The notes: a model not told the origin generated them from the sequence alone. Positions 44,481 to 53,971 are shown, counted from the first letter of the stretch. The stretch is 58,281 nucleotides of DNA from Dehalococcoidia bacterium (GCA_022822855.1 JAJDYG010000018.1:1-58281), one strand, 5' to 3'. Numbers and translations: made by a program.

Positions 44481-44879
44481 CTAGACACGGCGCCTTTTTC
44501 TGGGTCGGCAGCCGTTGTGCGGGATGGGGGTAACGTCGCGAATGGAGAGCAAGGTGAGGCCCTGAGCCTGGAGTGCGCGGACGGCGGACTCGCGGCCCTG
44601 ACCTGGGCCCTTGACGTACACGTCGACCTGGCGCATGCCGTGGCCCATGGCTTTCTGCGCGGCGTCCTCGGCTGCGAGCTGAGCGGCAAAGGGCGTGCCC
44701 TTGCGTGAACCGCGGGTGGCAGCGGTGCTCCCAGCCGAGGCCCAGGCGACCGTGTTGCCGGCCAGGTCGGTCATCGTGATGATCGTGTTGTTGTAAGTCG
44801 ACTGGATGTAGGCGCGGCCATGCGGCACGTTCTTGCGTTCGCGTCGGCGGCGGCTGCGTTCTCGTCGTTGAGTACTCAT
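44481..44879 (-). CDS. rpsK: Ribosomal protein uS11
   Basis: 132 residues. [41 protein letters not shown] and [16 protein letters not shown] are diagnostic. Part of the 30S platform. The N-terminus is Arg-rich as usual. Confidence 0.97.
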   Translation of the reverse strand: MSTQRRERSRRRRERKNVPHGRAYIQSTYNNTIITMTDLAGNTVAWASAGSTAATRGSRKGTPFAAQLAAEDAAQKAMGHGMRQVDVYVKGPGQGRESAVRALQAQGLTLLSIRDVTPIPHNGCRPRKRRRV

Positions 44880-44919
44880 CCCATTCCCCTCCTCTGACCG
44901 AGCGCTGCACAGCTCTGAG

Positions 44920-45300
44920 TTAGCGCTTTACAGCGCGGCGCCGGCCGGCGACTGTTTTCTTCGTTCCCCGCCGCGTGCGGGCATTGGTACGAGTGCGTTG
45001 ACCGCGCATCGGCAAGTTGCGACGGTGGCGCTGGCCTCGGTAACAGTTGATGTCGATCAGACGCTGGATGTTGCCTCGCACCACGCGTCGCAGGTCACCC
45101 TCGACCAGGTAGTCGCGGTCGACGATCTCGCGAATGCGCGCCAGTTCGGCGTCCGACAGGTCACGGATCCGTTGGTCCGCATCGATATTGGCTTTGTCCA
45201 CGATCTCCCTAGCCCGGGTCGCCCCGATGCCGTAGATGTAGCGCAGCGCGTACGGGGCCTTTTTGTTGTCCGGGACATCAACGCCCGAGATTCTCGCCAT
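44920..45300 (-). CDS. rpsM: Ribosomal protein uS13
   Basis: 126 residues. [30 protein letters not shown] and the basic tail [17 protein letters not shown] are diagnostic. The 63 bp between rpsM and infA are too short for rpmJ (bL36), which usually lies here. Confidence 0.97.
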   Translation of the reverse strand: MARISGVDVPDNKKAPYALRYIYGIGATRAREIVDKANIDADQRIRDLSDAELARIREIVDRDYLVEGDLRRVVRGNIQRLIDINCYRGQRHRRNLPMRGQRTRTNARTRRGTKKTVAGRRRAVKR

Positions 45301-45363
45301 GCCCTGGTTCCTCTCGTCTGCGGCTTCACACTTGCCGGGACGCGCTCAGTTTCTGCATTCGGC

Positions 45364-45648
45364 TCAACTCTTGAACCGGTAGACGACCCGACCACGAGTG
45401 AGGTCGTACTCGGAAAGCTCGACGAGGACTCGGTCACCACGCAGAACTCGAATGTGATGCTGCCGCATCTTTCCGGCCAGGTGCGCCAGCACTTCGTGGC
45501 CGTTGGGCAACTCGACCCGGAAGGTCGCGTTGGGCAACAGCTCCTTGACGACGCCCTCAACCTCGATTTTGTCCTGCTTGGGGGGCGGAGACGGCGCCGG
45601 CGTGCGCCGCTGTCGCCGACCTCCACCGGTGTTCCGATTTCTCGCCAC
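45364..45648 (-). CDS. infA: Translation initiation factor IF-1 with N-terminal extension
   Basis: 94 residues against the usual 72. The OB-fold core is [20 protein letters not shown], then [16 protein letters not shown] and [11 protein letters not shown]. The additional roughly 22 residues at the start are basic and proline-rich ([18 protein letters not shown]). An ATG exists only at the extended start; no internal ATG/GTG fits the normal length. Confidence 0.94.
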   Translation of the reverse strand: MARNRNTGGGRRQRRTPAPSPPPKQDKIEVEGVVKELLPNATFRVELPNGHEVLAHLAGKMRQHHIRVLRGDRVLVELSEYDLTRGRVVYRFKS

Positions 45649-45669
45649 CTAGCCTCCGTTGCTTATCGC

Positions 45670-46443
45670 TCAGGCCTGGGTCAGCACATCCGCCGGGCTG
45701 CTCTCGCGCAGCGCGACGGTGTGTTCGAAGTGCGCCGACAGACTTCCATCGGCTGTCACGACGGTCCAGCCGTCGTCCAACACTGCGGTTGCCGGATCAC
45801 CGGCTGTGGCCATCGGCTCGAGCGCGACAACCATCCCTCGACGCATGGTCATCCCGGAACCGCGACGACCATAGTTCGGCATGCTCGGAGGTTCGTGCAT
45901 GTCACGCCCAACGCCATGCCCAACGTAGCCACGGACGACTCCGTAACCCGCTGATTCTATCACTTCCTGGATTGCTGCACCGATGTCCCCCTTGCGGATG
46001 CCGATGCGAGCCACCGATATTCCGGCCATCAGTGACTCGCGGGTGACATCCAGCAGCCGCTGCGCCTCGTCGGAGATGCTGCCGACGGCAAATGTCCTCG
46101 CCGAGTCGCCGACCCAGCCATCGATGGTCGCGCCGAGATCGATCGAGATGATGTCGCCGTCTTGCAGCCGCCGCTCGGTAGCGAAGCCGTGCACGATCTC
46201 CTCATTGACTGAGGCGCAGATCGTGTGCGGGAAGCCCTGGTAGCCGAGGAATGTGGGGGTGATGTCCAGCCGCTTGAATTTGTCGATCACGTACTGGTCG
46301 AGTTGCGACAGCTTGATGCCAGGCCGCAGCATCTCGCCCAGTTCGGCCAAGGTCTCGCCGACCATGCGGCCGGCTGGCCGCATCTGTTCGATCTCGGCCT
46401 CGGTCTTGAGAATGACCTGTCGGGGTCGCTGGGAGGTGGACAT
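45670..46443 (-). CDS. map: Methionine aminopeptidase, type I
   Basis: 257 residues from the ATG at 46443. Metal ligands appear in DLGATIDGWVGDSAR (two Asp), VGHGVGRDMHEPP (His), VALEPM (Glu) and AHFEHTVAL (Glu). Removes N-terminal Met from new proteins. The frame is open upstream into adk but reads as non-coding there. Confidence 0.95.
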   Translation of the reverse strand: MSTSQRPRQVILKTEAEIEQMRPAGRMVGETLAELGEMLRPGIKLSQLDQYVIDKFKRLDITPTFLGYQGFPHTICASVNEEIVHGFATERRLQDGDIISIDLGATIDGWVGDSARTFAVGSISDEAQRLLDVTRESLMAGISVARIGIRKGDIGAAIQEVIESAGYGVVRGYVGHGVGRDMHEPPSMPNYGRRGSGMTMRRGMVVALEPMATAGDPATAVLDDGWTVVTADGSLSAHFEHTVALRESSPADVLTQA

Positions 46444-46457
46444 CAGTGGTTCCGACT

Positions 46458-47123
46458 CTAGTCGCTCACTGCCTGTAACGCGGCTAGCAGATCCTCGCCG
46501 ACGGCCTGTGGAGACTGTTCGCCATTCACGGAAGACAGCTTGTCCGCCTGTCTGTAGTAGGCAACGAGCGGCTCGGTCTGGTCTGCATACACCTGCAGGC
46601 GATTGGCGATCGCTGCCGGCTTGTCGTCGTCGCGCTGGATCATGTTCACCTGGTCGCAACAGGGGCTCTCAGCCTTAGGGGGATTGAAGATCTCGTGGAA
46701 GACGCTGCCGCAGGAAGCGCAACTGACCCGACCTCCGAGCCGACGGGTGATCTCTTCGTCCGAGACATCGATGAGGACGGTGACAGTGATCTCGTTGCCT
46801 TGCTCGCCCAACGCTTCATCCAGCGCCCTGGCCTGCTCGACCGTGCGGGGGAAGCCGTCGAACAGACAGCCGGCACGGGCATCCTCGCGGCTGATGCGTT
46901 CAAGCAACATCCTGATCGTGACGTCGTCGGGGACCAGCTCACCTTTGTCCATGAAGGTCTTGGCCAGGCTACCCAGTTCCGTGCCGTTGCGCAGGTTCTC
47001 GCGGAACATGTCACCCGTGGACAGGTGCAACAGCCCCGTCCGTTCAGCGGTCTGAACGGCCTGCGTGCCTTTGCCCGCACCCGGGGGGCCAAGCAGAATC
47101 ACGTACATCGTCTGGTCGGTCAT
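46458..47123 (-). CDS. adk: Adenylate kinase with zinc-type lid
   Basis: 221 residues. P-loop LGPPGAGKGTQ, DGFPRT and the LID domain with a zinc-finger-like CASCGSVFHEIFNPPK. The second pair reads CCDQ instead of Cys-x2-Cys, so the fourth ligand position is Gln and the site is rearranged or lost. It begins 2 bp after secY and provides ADP from AMP, including AMP made by Apt. Confidence 0.95.
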   Translation of the reverse strand: MTDQTMYVILLGPPGAGKGTQAVQTAERTGLLHLSTGDMFRENLRNGTELGSLAKTFMDKGELVPDDVTIRMLLERISREDARAGCLFDGFPRTVEQARALDEALGEQGNEITVTVLIDVSDEEITRRLGGRVSCASCGSVFHEIFNPPKAESPCCDQVNMIQRDDDKPAAIANRLQVYADQTEPLVAYYRQADKLSSVNGEQSPQAVGEDLLAALQAVSD

Positions 47124-47125
47124 GG

Positions 47126-48874
47126 TTAGCGAATGAACCCTTCGTAGTTGCGCATCAGGAGCTGCGCTTCAATCTGGCGCATCGTGTCCAGTGCCACGCC
47201 GACGACGATCAACAGACCGGTCGACGAAATCGTAAGCGCGGTGGAATCAGGAATGAACTCGGTCGCGAGGAACGGAACCACCGCAACAAAGCCGAGGAAC
47301 AGCGCTCCCGCCCACGTAATCCGCGCCAACACTCGGTTGATGTAGTCCTGCGTCGGACGGCCGGGTCTGATCCCGGGGATGAAGCCGCCCTGCTTCTGCA
47401 GATTCTCAGCCAGGTTCTGCTGCTGGAAGGTGACAAAGGTATAGAAGAAGGTGAAGCCGACAACGAGCACGAAGGACAAGCCCCAGTACGCCGGACGTCC
47501 CGGCGACAGGTTGAGCTGGACCCAGTCCGCCGCTCGGATGATCCAGCCGGGCCGTTCGCCGAGGGTCTGTCCCTCGGCGATGTCCGGCGTCAGCGGATTG
47601 TCGGCGGGGTTTTCGTGGGTCTTGATCTCCGAGATCGCGATGAAATTCCCCTCGCGGTCGGCCAGCCTGATGAAGTCTTCCGAGATCTCGTTCGCGTCGA
47701 TCCGCCACGCGTAGACGGTTTCACCTGTCGTCGGGATTGTCGTCGTTTCAATCTGCGTCAGCACGTTCGAGTCGGAGTTGGAGTTGACTCGATCGAGCAG
47801 GTCCTGGAAGGTGTCCTCTTCCTTGTTCCACTCGATGATGCCGTCGTTGACGACGAACTCGCCGGAGTTGCTGAGGTCTGGGAACAGCGTCGCGAGGGAT
47901 TCGTCCACGTCGTCACGCGTGAAGGGGACTTCGACGGCTACCTGGGTCTGAGACTCTTCCCCGGCGGCGCCCGTTACCCAGCCCGCCAGCACGGACGGGA
48001 AGATGATGATCGAAAAGGCGAAGATCAGCGGAATCATTCCTGCCGAGTTCACTCGTAGCGGAACGTACGACTGACCGCTCTGGCGGTACATCCTCCCGCC
48101 TCTGAACACCGACCGGGCATACTGAACGGGAATCCTGCGCTGTGCTTCCTGGAAAAAAACAATCAAGGCGACCAGCGCGATCGCAATCGCGATCACGACG
48201 GCGATGCCTGACCAGCCGATGTCGGAGAGCCGCACCGAGTTGAAGAGCGTGGGGAAACTGGCCACGATGCCGGCGAAGATGATGAGCGAGATGCCGTTGC
48301 CGACACCCTTCTCGGTGATCAGTTCACCTAGCCAGATCAGGAACATCGTGCCGGCGGTCATGGTCATCAGCGCCGAGATGGTCGGCAACCACTCTTCGGC
48401 CCCGAAACCGATTCCAGTGATCGCGCGCGCGTTCTCCAGCAACAGGAGCTGTCCGTAGCCCTGCACTAACGACATCGGCACGGCCAGCCAGTAGGTGTAG
48501 AGCTGGATCCGGTTACGACCCGATTCGCCCTCCTGGGCTAGCGCCTGCAGCTTGGGAATCATGGGCTGCATCAGGTTCATCACGATCGACGCCGTGATGT
48601 AGGGATAGACGCCCAAGGCCACGATTGACAGATTGTCTAGGCCGCCGCCTGAGAACAGGTTCAGGAAACCGAGCACCGGGTTGTTATCCAGCGCGTTCTC
48701 GAGCTGGGTCTTGTTGATGTCGGGGATCGGGACGTGCGCCACCAGCCGGAAGACCACCAGCATGGCCAGCGTGAAGGCGACCTTTTGGCGGACGTCCGGC
48801 TGTCGCCAGGCGTCAACCAACGCCTGCAGCAGCTTAGGCCTGGTCGGCCCCGCTGCTGTCTGCGTTCTCTGCAT
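47126..48874 (-). CDS. secY: SecY translocon subunit with a large extracytoplasmic insertion
   Basis: 582 residues; usual length is about 430. The ATG at 48874 is supported by GAGGT upstream, though it overlaps rplO by 41 bp. All ten helices can be followed: LGVYPYITASIVMNLMQP, TEKGVGNGISLIIFAGI, VNSAGMIPLIFAFSII and NLQKQGGFIPGIRPG are normal SecY. Between helices 7 and 8 (about residues 302-445) lies an extra region, acidic with predicted strands (EFVVNDGIIEWN, ETVYAWRIDANE). By SecY topology it faces outside. Confidence 0.95.
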   Translation of the reverse strand: MQRTQTAAGPTRPKLLQALVDAWRQPDVRQKVAFTLAMLVVFRLVAHVPIPDINKTQLENALDNNPVLGFLNLFSGGGLDNLSIVALGVYPYITASIVMNLMQPMIPKLQALAQEGESGRNRIQLYTYWLAVPMSLVQGYGQLLLLENARAITGIGFGAEEWLPTISALMTMTAGTMFLIWLGELITEKGVGNGISLIIFAGIVASFPTLFNSVRLSDIGWSGIAVVIAIAIALVALIVFFQEAQRRIPVQYARSVFRGGRMYRQSGQSYVPLRVNSAGMIPLIFAFSIIIFPSVLAGWVTGAAGEESQTQVAVEVPFTRDDVDESLATLFPDLSNSGEFVVNDGIIEWNKEEDTFQDLLDRVNSNSDSNVLTQIETTTIPTTGETVYAWRIDANEISEDFIRLADREGNFIAISEIKTHENPADNPLTPDIAEGQTLGERPGWIIRAADWVQLNLSPGRPAYWGLSFVLVVGFTFFYTFVTFQQQNLAENLQKQGGFIPGIRPGRPTQDYINRVLARITWAGALFLGFVAVVPFLATEFIPDSTALTISSTGLLIVVGVALDTMRQIEAQLLMRNYEGFIR

Positions 48875-49325
48875 TGATGACCTCAACGCTGCCGCCGGCG
48901 GCAACGATCTTCGCTTGTGCAGCCGGTGAGATTCGCTCCACACGCAGGTGCAGGGCGCACTCGAGCTCGCCACCGGCCAGCACTTTGAACCGCTGGGTCG
49001 CGCACCGCAGGAGTCCCGCCCCCACGAGCGCGTCTGCATCGACCGTATCACCGTCTGCGAAGCGGCGGCCGAGCTCAACGACGTTGACTGGCTGCGTTTC
49101 CACGCGGAAGGGCGCCTTGAAGCCTTTGCGCCGCGGCAGCGTGCGCATCATCGACATTGCGCCACCTTCAAAGACGGCGTTGTAGTCGCGGCCCGAACGA
49201 GATAGCTGGCCCTTGAGCCCGCGCCCCGAGTACGTGCCTTTGCCCGAGGCATTACCTCGGCCGACGCGCTTGCGCCGCTTGCGCGAACCCGGCGCCGGAC
49301 TCAGATCATTCAGACGCAGAACCAT
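48834..49325 (-). CDS. rplO: Ribosomal protein uL15
   Basis: 163 residues. LNDLSPAPGSRKRRKRVGRG, GQLSRSGRDYNAVFEGGAM and a C-terminal KIVAAGGSVEVI are typical. An acidic C-terminal tail of about 12 residues (NAENADSSGADQA) exceeds the usual end. Its 3' end overlaps the start of secY. Confidence 0.96.
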   Translation of the reverse strand: MVLRLNDLSPAPGSRKRRKRVGRGNASGKGTYSGRGLKGQLSRSGRDYNAVFEGGAMSMMRTLPRRKGFKAPFRVETQPVNVVELGRRFADGDTVDADALVGAGLLRCATQRFKVLAGGELECALHLRVERISPAAQAKIVAAGGSVEVINAENADSSGADQA

Positions 49326-49513
49326 TACGCGTCCTCGATTTCCGTCACGGTGACGAGATGAGACACCTTCTGGAGCATCCCACGAACGTCGGGAGTGTCG
49401 TCCTTGATCGTGCTCTGACCCAGCTTGCGCAGGCCCAGCGAGCGAATGGTGTGACCCTGATCGGAGCGGTAGCCGATCGACGATTTCGTGTAGGTGATCT
49501 TGAGCGTCGCCAT
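49325..49513 (-). CDS. rpmD: Ribosomal protein uL30
   Basis: 62 residues. KITYTKSSIGYRSDQGHTIR and LGLRKLGQSTIKDDTPDVRG are diagnostic. Stop overlaps the first base of rplO. Confidence 0.96.
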   Translation of the reverse strand: MATLKITYTKSSIGYRSDQGHTIRSLGLRKLGQSTIKDDTPDVRGMLQKVSHLVTVTEIEDA

Positions 49514-49519
49514 GGTCTG

Positions 49520-50128
49520 TTACTCGCTCGTTCCGGCAGCGGCCAACTCAGCCTCCGCCTCGACCGGCTCTGTCGACCGGGCCGCCGGCTCGTCCGGTAG
49601 ACGTCCGGCCAGGCGCAGTCGTTCCCGTCGGACCTGGACGGGGTCGCGCAGCTCCATTAGCGCGCGGCGCGTTGCCTGGACGACGTTGACGACATTGTTG
49701 GATCCGAGAGACTTGGTCAGCACATTGCGCAACCCGACCGCCTCGAGCACGGCGCGCACACCGCCGCCGGCGATCACACCGGTACCCGGAGCGGCCGGCT
49801 TGAGCAGCACCTGCGAGGCGCAGAAGCGAGCGGTGATCGGGTGTGGGATTGTGCCGTTGCGAATCGGTACGGTGACCATGTCGCGGCGAGCAATCGTCGA
49901 ACCTTTGCGAATTGCGTCGGGCACCTCATTCGCCCGACCGATACCGATGCCGACCCGACCGTTCCCGTCGCCGACGACGACGACCGAGGTGAACGAGAAT
50001 CGTCGGCCACCCTTGACGACCTTGGCAACTCGCGCGACCGAGACGACCTTTTCGATGATGTCGTCTTGCGGTTCGTCGCGGTCGCGGCGCCGCCCTCGCC
50101 CGCGTCCGCCATCTCGTTGTTGAACCAT
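49520..50128 (-). CDS. rpsE: Ribosomal protein uS5
   Basis: 202 residues. Core [38 protein letters not shown] and [12 protein letters not shown]. The N-terminus is a Gly/Arg/Asp-rich tail and the C-terminus an acidic Ala/Glu tail, both longer than in E. coli. Confidence 0.97.
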   Translation of the reverse strand: MVQQRDGGRGRGRRRDRDEPQDDIIEKVVSVARVAKVVKGGRRFSFTSVVVVGDGNGRVGIGIGRANEVPDAIRKGSTIARRDMVTVPIRNGTIPHPITARFCASQVLLKPAAPGTGVIAGGGVRAVLEAVGLRNVLTKSLGSNNVVNVVQATRRALMELRDPVQVRRERLRLAGRLPDEPAARSTEPVEAEAELAAAGTSE

Positions 50129-50178
50129 GTCCTGCTCCTGCTTCCCGCCGAGCGGATGCGTCGGCCCTCACAGACCTG

Positions 50179-50565
50179 TTAGAAGACCAGCCCCGCTTCG
50201 CGCGCGGCCTCGGCCAGGGCGCGAACACGTCCGTGATACTGATATCCGGCGCGATCGAAGACAACCGCCGAGATCCCGGCCTCCTGCGCGACGTGCGCCA
50301 ACTGGCGGCCGACCGCGCGGGCGCTGGCCCTTTTGCCCGAACCGTCGTCCTCGGTCGCCGAAGCGGCATTCGCTCCCAAGTCCGAGGCGCTCACCAACGT
50401 GACGCCTGAATCGTCGTCAATGATCTGTCCGTAAATGTGCTTGGCCGAGCGGAAGACGCACAGCCGTGGTCGTTGCGCCGTACCGCGCACGCGCTTGCGC
50501 ACACGCAGATGCCGACGCTGGCGCGCAGCTCGCGTCGTGCGCCGCTTGCGGCGAATCGTCGTCAT
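50179..50565 (-). CDS. rplR: Ribosomal protein uL18
   Basis: 128 residues. [20 protein letters not shown] and [20 protein letters not shown] are diagnostic. Binds 5S rRNA. Confidence 0.97.
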   Translation of the reverse strand: MTTIRRKRRTTRAARQRRHLRVRKRVRGTAQRPRLCVFRSAKHIYGQIIDDDSGVTLVSASDLGANAASATEDDGSGKRASARAVGRQLAHVAQEAGISAVVFDRAGYQYHGRVRALAEAAREAGLVF

Positions 50566-50611
50566 CTCATCATCTCCACATCGTCATGCGCGAGTACGGG
50601 ACGGCCGAGAC

Positions 50612-51148
50612 CTATCCGATCGCGCTCTTGCCCTGCTTGCGGCGGACCCACTCGCCCTGGTAGCGAATACCCTTGCCCTTGTATGGCTCGGGCGGACGGA
50701 CCGCGCGGATTTCTGCGGCCTGCTGGCCGACCACTTGTTTGTTGGCGCCGCGGACATGTACCAACTGGCCCTCCACGGCGAACTCGATCCCGTCCGGCGG
50801 CTCCTTGCGCACCAGGTGCGAATAGCCCACCCGCAACACCAGCGTCTTGCCGTCCATTTCTGCACGGTATCCAGTGCCCTGGATCTCGAGTGTCTTTGAC
50901 CAGCCCTCCGACACGCCGGTCACCATGTTCTGGATCAGCGCTCTGACCAGACCATGATGGGAGCGATGTTCGCGGCGGTCGCTGGGCCGGGTGACGACGA
51001 CTTCGTTGTCTCCGAGCACGATGTGCATGTCGGGATGCACGTGCTGCGCCAGCTCCCCGCGCGGGCCCTTTACCGATACCTGTCCCGGTTCGATCGTGAC
51101 ATCGACCCCGGCCGGCACCGGCACGGGTAGACGGCCAACTCGACTCAT
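50612..51148 (-). CDS. rplF: Ribosomal protein uL6
   Basis: 178 residues. MSRVGRLPVPVPAGVDVTIE and the C-terminal PPEPYKGKGIRYQGEWVRRK are diagnostic. Confidence 0.97.
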   Translation of the reverse strand: MSRVGRLPVPVPAGVDVTIEPGQVSVKGPRGELAQHVHPDMHIVLGDNEVVVTRPSDRREHRSHHGLVRALIQNMVTGVSEGWSKTLEIQGTGYRAEMDGKTLVLRVGYSHLVRKEPPDGIEFAVEGQLVHVRGANKQVVGQQAAEIRAVRPPEPYKGKGIRYQGEWVRRKQGKSAIG

Positions 51149-51179
51149 CGTCCCGCTCCCATCATGTTCTCGTAGGTCG

Positions 51180-51584
51180 TTACCAGACGAAGCACAGCAC
51201 TTCTCCGCCGACGTTCTCGCGTCGGGCCTGAGCGCCAGTCATCACGCCGCGTGGTGTGGTCAGGATTGCGACACCCAGGCCGCCGTACGGCCGGGGAATC
51301 TCACGCTTCTGCACGTAGACCCGCAGACCCGGCCGAGAGACACGCTTCAGTCCGGTCACCACTGAGGTGCCTTCTTCGTCGTAGAGCAATTCGACATCGA
51401 GGTCACGCCCTGCCCGACCAGCTCGATCACGAACCTGATAGGACCGGATGAATCCCTCTTCAGCCAAGACGTTGGCAATCGAGATCTTCATGTTCGACGC
51501 CGGGATCTCCACGCGCGGGTGTCCAGCGTGGATGGCGTTGCGAATGCGTGTCAGCATGTCCGCGACGGGGTCAGTCACTGGCAT
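51180..51584 (-). CDS. rpsH: Ribosomal protein uS8
   Basis: 134 residues. DPVADMLTRIRNAIHAGH, and LGVAILTTPRGVMTGAQAR near the end. The 59-bp gap to rplE leaves no space for rpsN, which normally lies here. Confidence 0.97.
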   Translation of the reverse strand: MPVTDPVADMLTRIRNAIHAGHPRVEIPASNMKISIANVLAEEGFIRSYQVRDRAGRAGRDLDVELLYDEEGTSVVTGLKRVSRPGLRVYVQKREIPRPYGGLGVAILTTPRGVMTGAQARRENVGGEVLCFVW

Positions 51585-51643
51585 TGCGATTCCTGCCTGC
51601 TCGCACAGTTCCTGCTATTCATTGCTGTTCTCACTGACTCCGC

Positions 51644-52219
51644 TCACTGGTTTCGCTCGAAGGGGAAACCGAGCAGTTCAAGCAGCCGCCGGCCCTCGGC
51701 GTCGGTCCTGGCGGTGGTGATGATGTTGACCTGCAGACCGCGCACGCGATCAACATTGCCGTAGTCGATCTCGGGATAGACGATCTGCTCACGTATGCCC
51801 AGCGAGTAGTTGCCGCGTCCGTCAAAGGCTGTGCGTGAGACGCCCTGGAAGTCGCGGATGCGCGGCAGCGCCGCGTTGATGGTTCGGTCGAGGAACTCCC
51901 ACATCCGCGCGCCGCGCAGCGTGCACGAGACGCCCACATTGTTGCCCTCGCGCAGCTTGAAGTTCGCGATCGACTTCTTCGCCTTATTCACTACCGGCTT
52001 CTGTCCACAGATGGTGGTCATGTCCGAGACGCAGTTCTCGAGGATCGCCGCGCCCCCTGGGCCCAGCGACTCGCCAACGCCTGAGTTGACTACGACCTTG
52101 ACCACTCGCGGTACCTGCATCACGTTGCCGTAGCTGAACTCCTCGAACATGCGAGGCGCAATCTCATCGTTGAAACGCTGCTTGAGGCGCGGGGCCGTTG
52201 TGGTTCCATTCGTGGTCAT
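51644..52219 (-). CDS. rplE: Ribosomal protein uL5
   Basis: 191 residues from the ATG at 52219, set by the TGATG overlap with rplX. MQVPRVVKVVVNSGVGES and LGIREQIVYPEIDYGNVDRV are diagnostic. Binds 5S rRNA with uL18. Confidence 0.97.
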   Translation of the reverse strand: MTTNGTTTAPRLKQRFNDEIAPRMFEEFSYGNVMQVPRVVKVVVNSGVGESLGPGGAAILENCVSDMTTICGQKPVVNKAKKSIANFKLREGNNVGVSCTLRGARMWEFLDRTINAALPRIRDFQGVSRTAFDGRGNYSLGIREQIVYPEIDYGNVDRVRGLQVNIITTARTDAEGRRLLELLGFPFERNQ

Positions 52220-52533
52220 CAGTCGATATCCCCATCGCACTTGCGGCAGACGCGAGTCTTGAAGCCGTCCGCTCGTAGCCGGAATCCGATGCGCGACGGA
52301 CGGTCACAGCTCGGACAGACCACGCTGACGTTCGACTCGTGCAGCGCCGCCTCGCGCTCGATGATGCCGGCGGGAGCGCCCATCTGGGTCGGCTGCATGT
52401 GCCGCTTGACCATGTTCAGACCGGTCACGATCACCCGACCATCTTTCGGGAAGACCTGGCGCACCTGACCGCGCCTTCCGCGGTCTTTGCCGGTCCGAAC
52501 CTCGACCAAGTCGTCTCGTTGCACGCGACGCAT
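52219..52533 (-). CDS. rplX: Ribosomal protein uL24
   Basis: 104 residues. VRTGKDRGRRGQVRQVFPKD is the KOW motif region and KRHMQPTQMGAPAGIIERE follows. It has a CPSC...CRKC zinc ribbon near the C-terminus. Confidence 0.96.
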   Translation of the reverse strand: MRRVQRDDLVEVRTGKDRGRRGQVRQVFPKDGRVIVTGLNMVKRHMQPTQMGAPAGIIEREAALHESNVSVVCPSCDRPSRIGFRLRADGFKTRVCRKCDGDID

Positions 52534-52905
52534 CTACACCACCTCCGGCGCGAGCGAGACGATTCGCATGAAGTCACGCTCGCGCAGCTCACGCGCGACT
52601 GGTCCCAAGATTCTGGTTCCGGTCGGATTCTGACCGTCGGCCGCCAGGATGACTGCCGCGTTGTCGTCGAAACGGATATACGAGCCGTCGACCCGGCGGT
52701 ACTGCTTGGCCACGCGGACGATCACTGCTCGCACGACCTGGCCGGCGCGGACTTCGCGGCCCGGATCGGCCTGTTTGACCGTCGCGACAATCGTGTCGCC
52801 GACGGAGGCATAGCGCCGTTTCGTCCCGCCGAGCACGCGGATGCACTTGATCACGCGGGCACCGGAATTGTCGGCGACGCGGAGCGAGGATTCCTGCTGA
52901 ATCAC
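52534..52905 (-). CDS. rplN: Ribosomal protein uL14
   Basis: 123 residues. [20 protein letters not shown] and [20 protein letters not shown] are diagnostic. Its ATG overlaps the rpsQ stop by 4 bp. Confidence 0.97.
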   Translation of the reverse strand: MIQQESSLRVADNSGARVIKCIRVLGGTKRRYASVGDTIVATVKQADPGREVRAGQVVRAVIVRVAKQYRRVDGSYIRFDDNAAVILAADGQNPTGTRILGPVARELRERDFMRIVSLAPEVV

Positions 52906-53222
52906 TCCGAGTCCTCACTTCCAGAGGCTGCCGCCTCCAGCGACGGAGCGCCGATTTCCTGTGGTTGAATCTCAGCCACCTCGCGACGCTCGAGAATCTC
53001 AACCACACGCCACGACTTGCGCTTCGACAGCGGGCGACATTCTTCGATCACTACTCGGTCACCGATCTTGCAGTCGTTGCCCTCGTCGTGCGCCAGGTAG
53101 CGCTTGCGCCGACGCATGATTTTCTTGTAGAGCGGATGTTGGACCGTTCGCTCGACTCGCACCGACACAGTCTTGTGGCGCGCATCCGCGACGGCGAAGC
53201 CAACACGTCGTTTGCGGGCCAT
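52902..53222 (-). CDS. rpsQ: Ribosomal protein uS17
   Basis: 106 residues. [20 protein letters not shown] and [20 protein letters not shown] are diagnostic. About 20 acidic C-terminal residues exceed the usual length of 85. Confidence 0.96.
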   Translation of the reverse strand: MARKRRVGFAVADARHKTVSVRVERTVQHPLYKKIMRRRKRYLAHDEGNDCKIGDRVVIEECRPLSKRKSWRVVEILERREVAEIQPQEIGAPSLEAAASGSEDSE

Positions 53223-53225
53223 TGG

Positions 53226-53549
53226 CTACTCTTCCTCGCTGGCAGAGTCGCCAGGCGACTCAGTGGTCTGTTCTGCATCGACCGGCTCGTCGACTTCTTC
53301 ACCTCTGTCGGCAACCCTGGCCAGCGGCTCGATCGGCGCGCCCGCCGCTTCGGCGAGTTGACGCTCGCGCAGGATCGTGCGCAGTCGCGCGACCTGTCGG
53401 CGAGCCGAGCGCATCGCCATCGGATTCTGCAACTGGCGCGTACCGATCTGGAACTGCAGGTTGAAGACCTCTCGATAGGCCTCGTTGATCGCTTCGCCCA
53501 GTTCGGCGTCGGTCATTGAGCGGGCTTCGTCAGCGAGTGGATTGGCCAT
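53226..53549 (-). CDS. rpmC: Ribosomal protein uL29 with long acidic tail
   Basis: 107 residues against about 65. The two-helix core is MTDAELGEAINEAYREVFNL, then FQIGTRQLQNPMAMRSARRQ and VARLRTILRERQL. The remaining roughly 40 residues are acidic and low in complexity (EEVDEPVDAEQTTESPGD). uL29 lies at the tunnel exit, so the tail could contact SecY, SRP or nascent chains. Confidence 0.94.
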   Translation of the reverse strand: MANPLADEARSMTDAELGEAINEAYREVFNLQFQIGTRQLQNPMAMRSARRQVARLRTILRERQLAEAAGAPIEPLARVADRGEEVDEPVDAEQTTESPGDSASEEE

Positions 53550-53551
53550 CG

Positions 53552-53971
53552 CTACACCACCTCAGCCTCTCGCACGACAACGCGAGTCCGGACCGGCAGC
53601 TTGTGACTGGCTCGGCGCAGCGCCTCGCGAGCGTCGGCCTCCGGCACGCCGGCAAGCTCGAAGATCACCCGGCCCGGCTTGACCACGGCAACCCATTTCT
53701 CCGGCGCGCCCTTGCCCTTGCCCATTCGCGTCTCGGCCGGCTTCTGCGTCACCGACTTGTCCGGGAACACTCGAATCCAGACCTTACCACCACGCTTCAC
53801 GTAGTGCGTGATCGCTCGCCGCGCGGCCTCAATCTGGCGCCCGTCGATCCAGGCAGCCTCAAGAGACTGCAAACCAATCTCACCGAACGCGACAGAGTTG
53901 CCCGTCTGCGCCATCCCGCGGCGTCGGCCGCGGTGATGCTTGCGCCATTTGACTCGTCTCGGCTGCAGCAT
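53552..53971 (-). CDS. rplP: Ribosomal protein uL16
   Basis: 139 residues. [20 protein letters not shown], and [20 protein letters not shown] near the middle. Its ATG shares a base with the rpsC stop. Confidence 0.97.
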   Translation of the reverse strand: MLQPRRVKWRKHHRGRRRGMAQTGNSVAFGEIGLQSLEAAWIDGRQIEAARRAITHYVKRGGKVWIRVFPDKSVTQKPAETRMGKGKGAPEKWVAVVKPGRVIFELAGVPEADAREALRRASHKLPVRTRVVVREAEVV

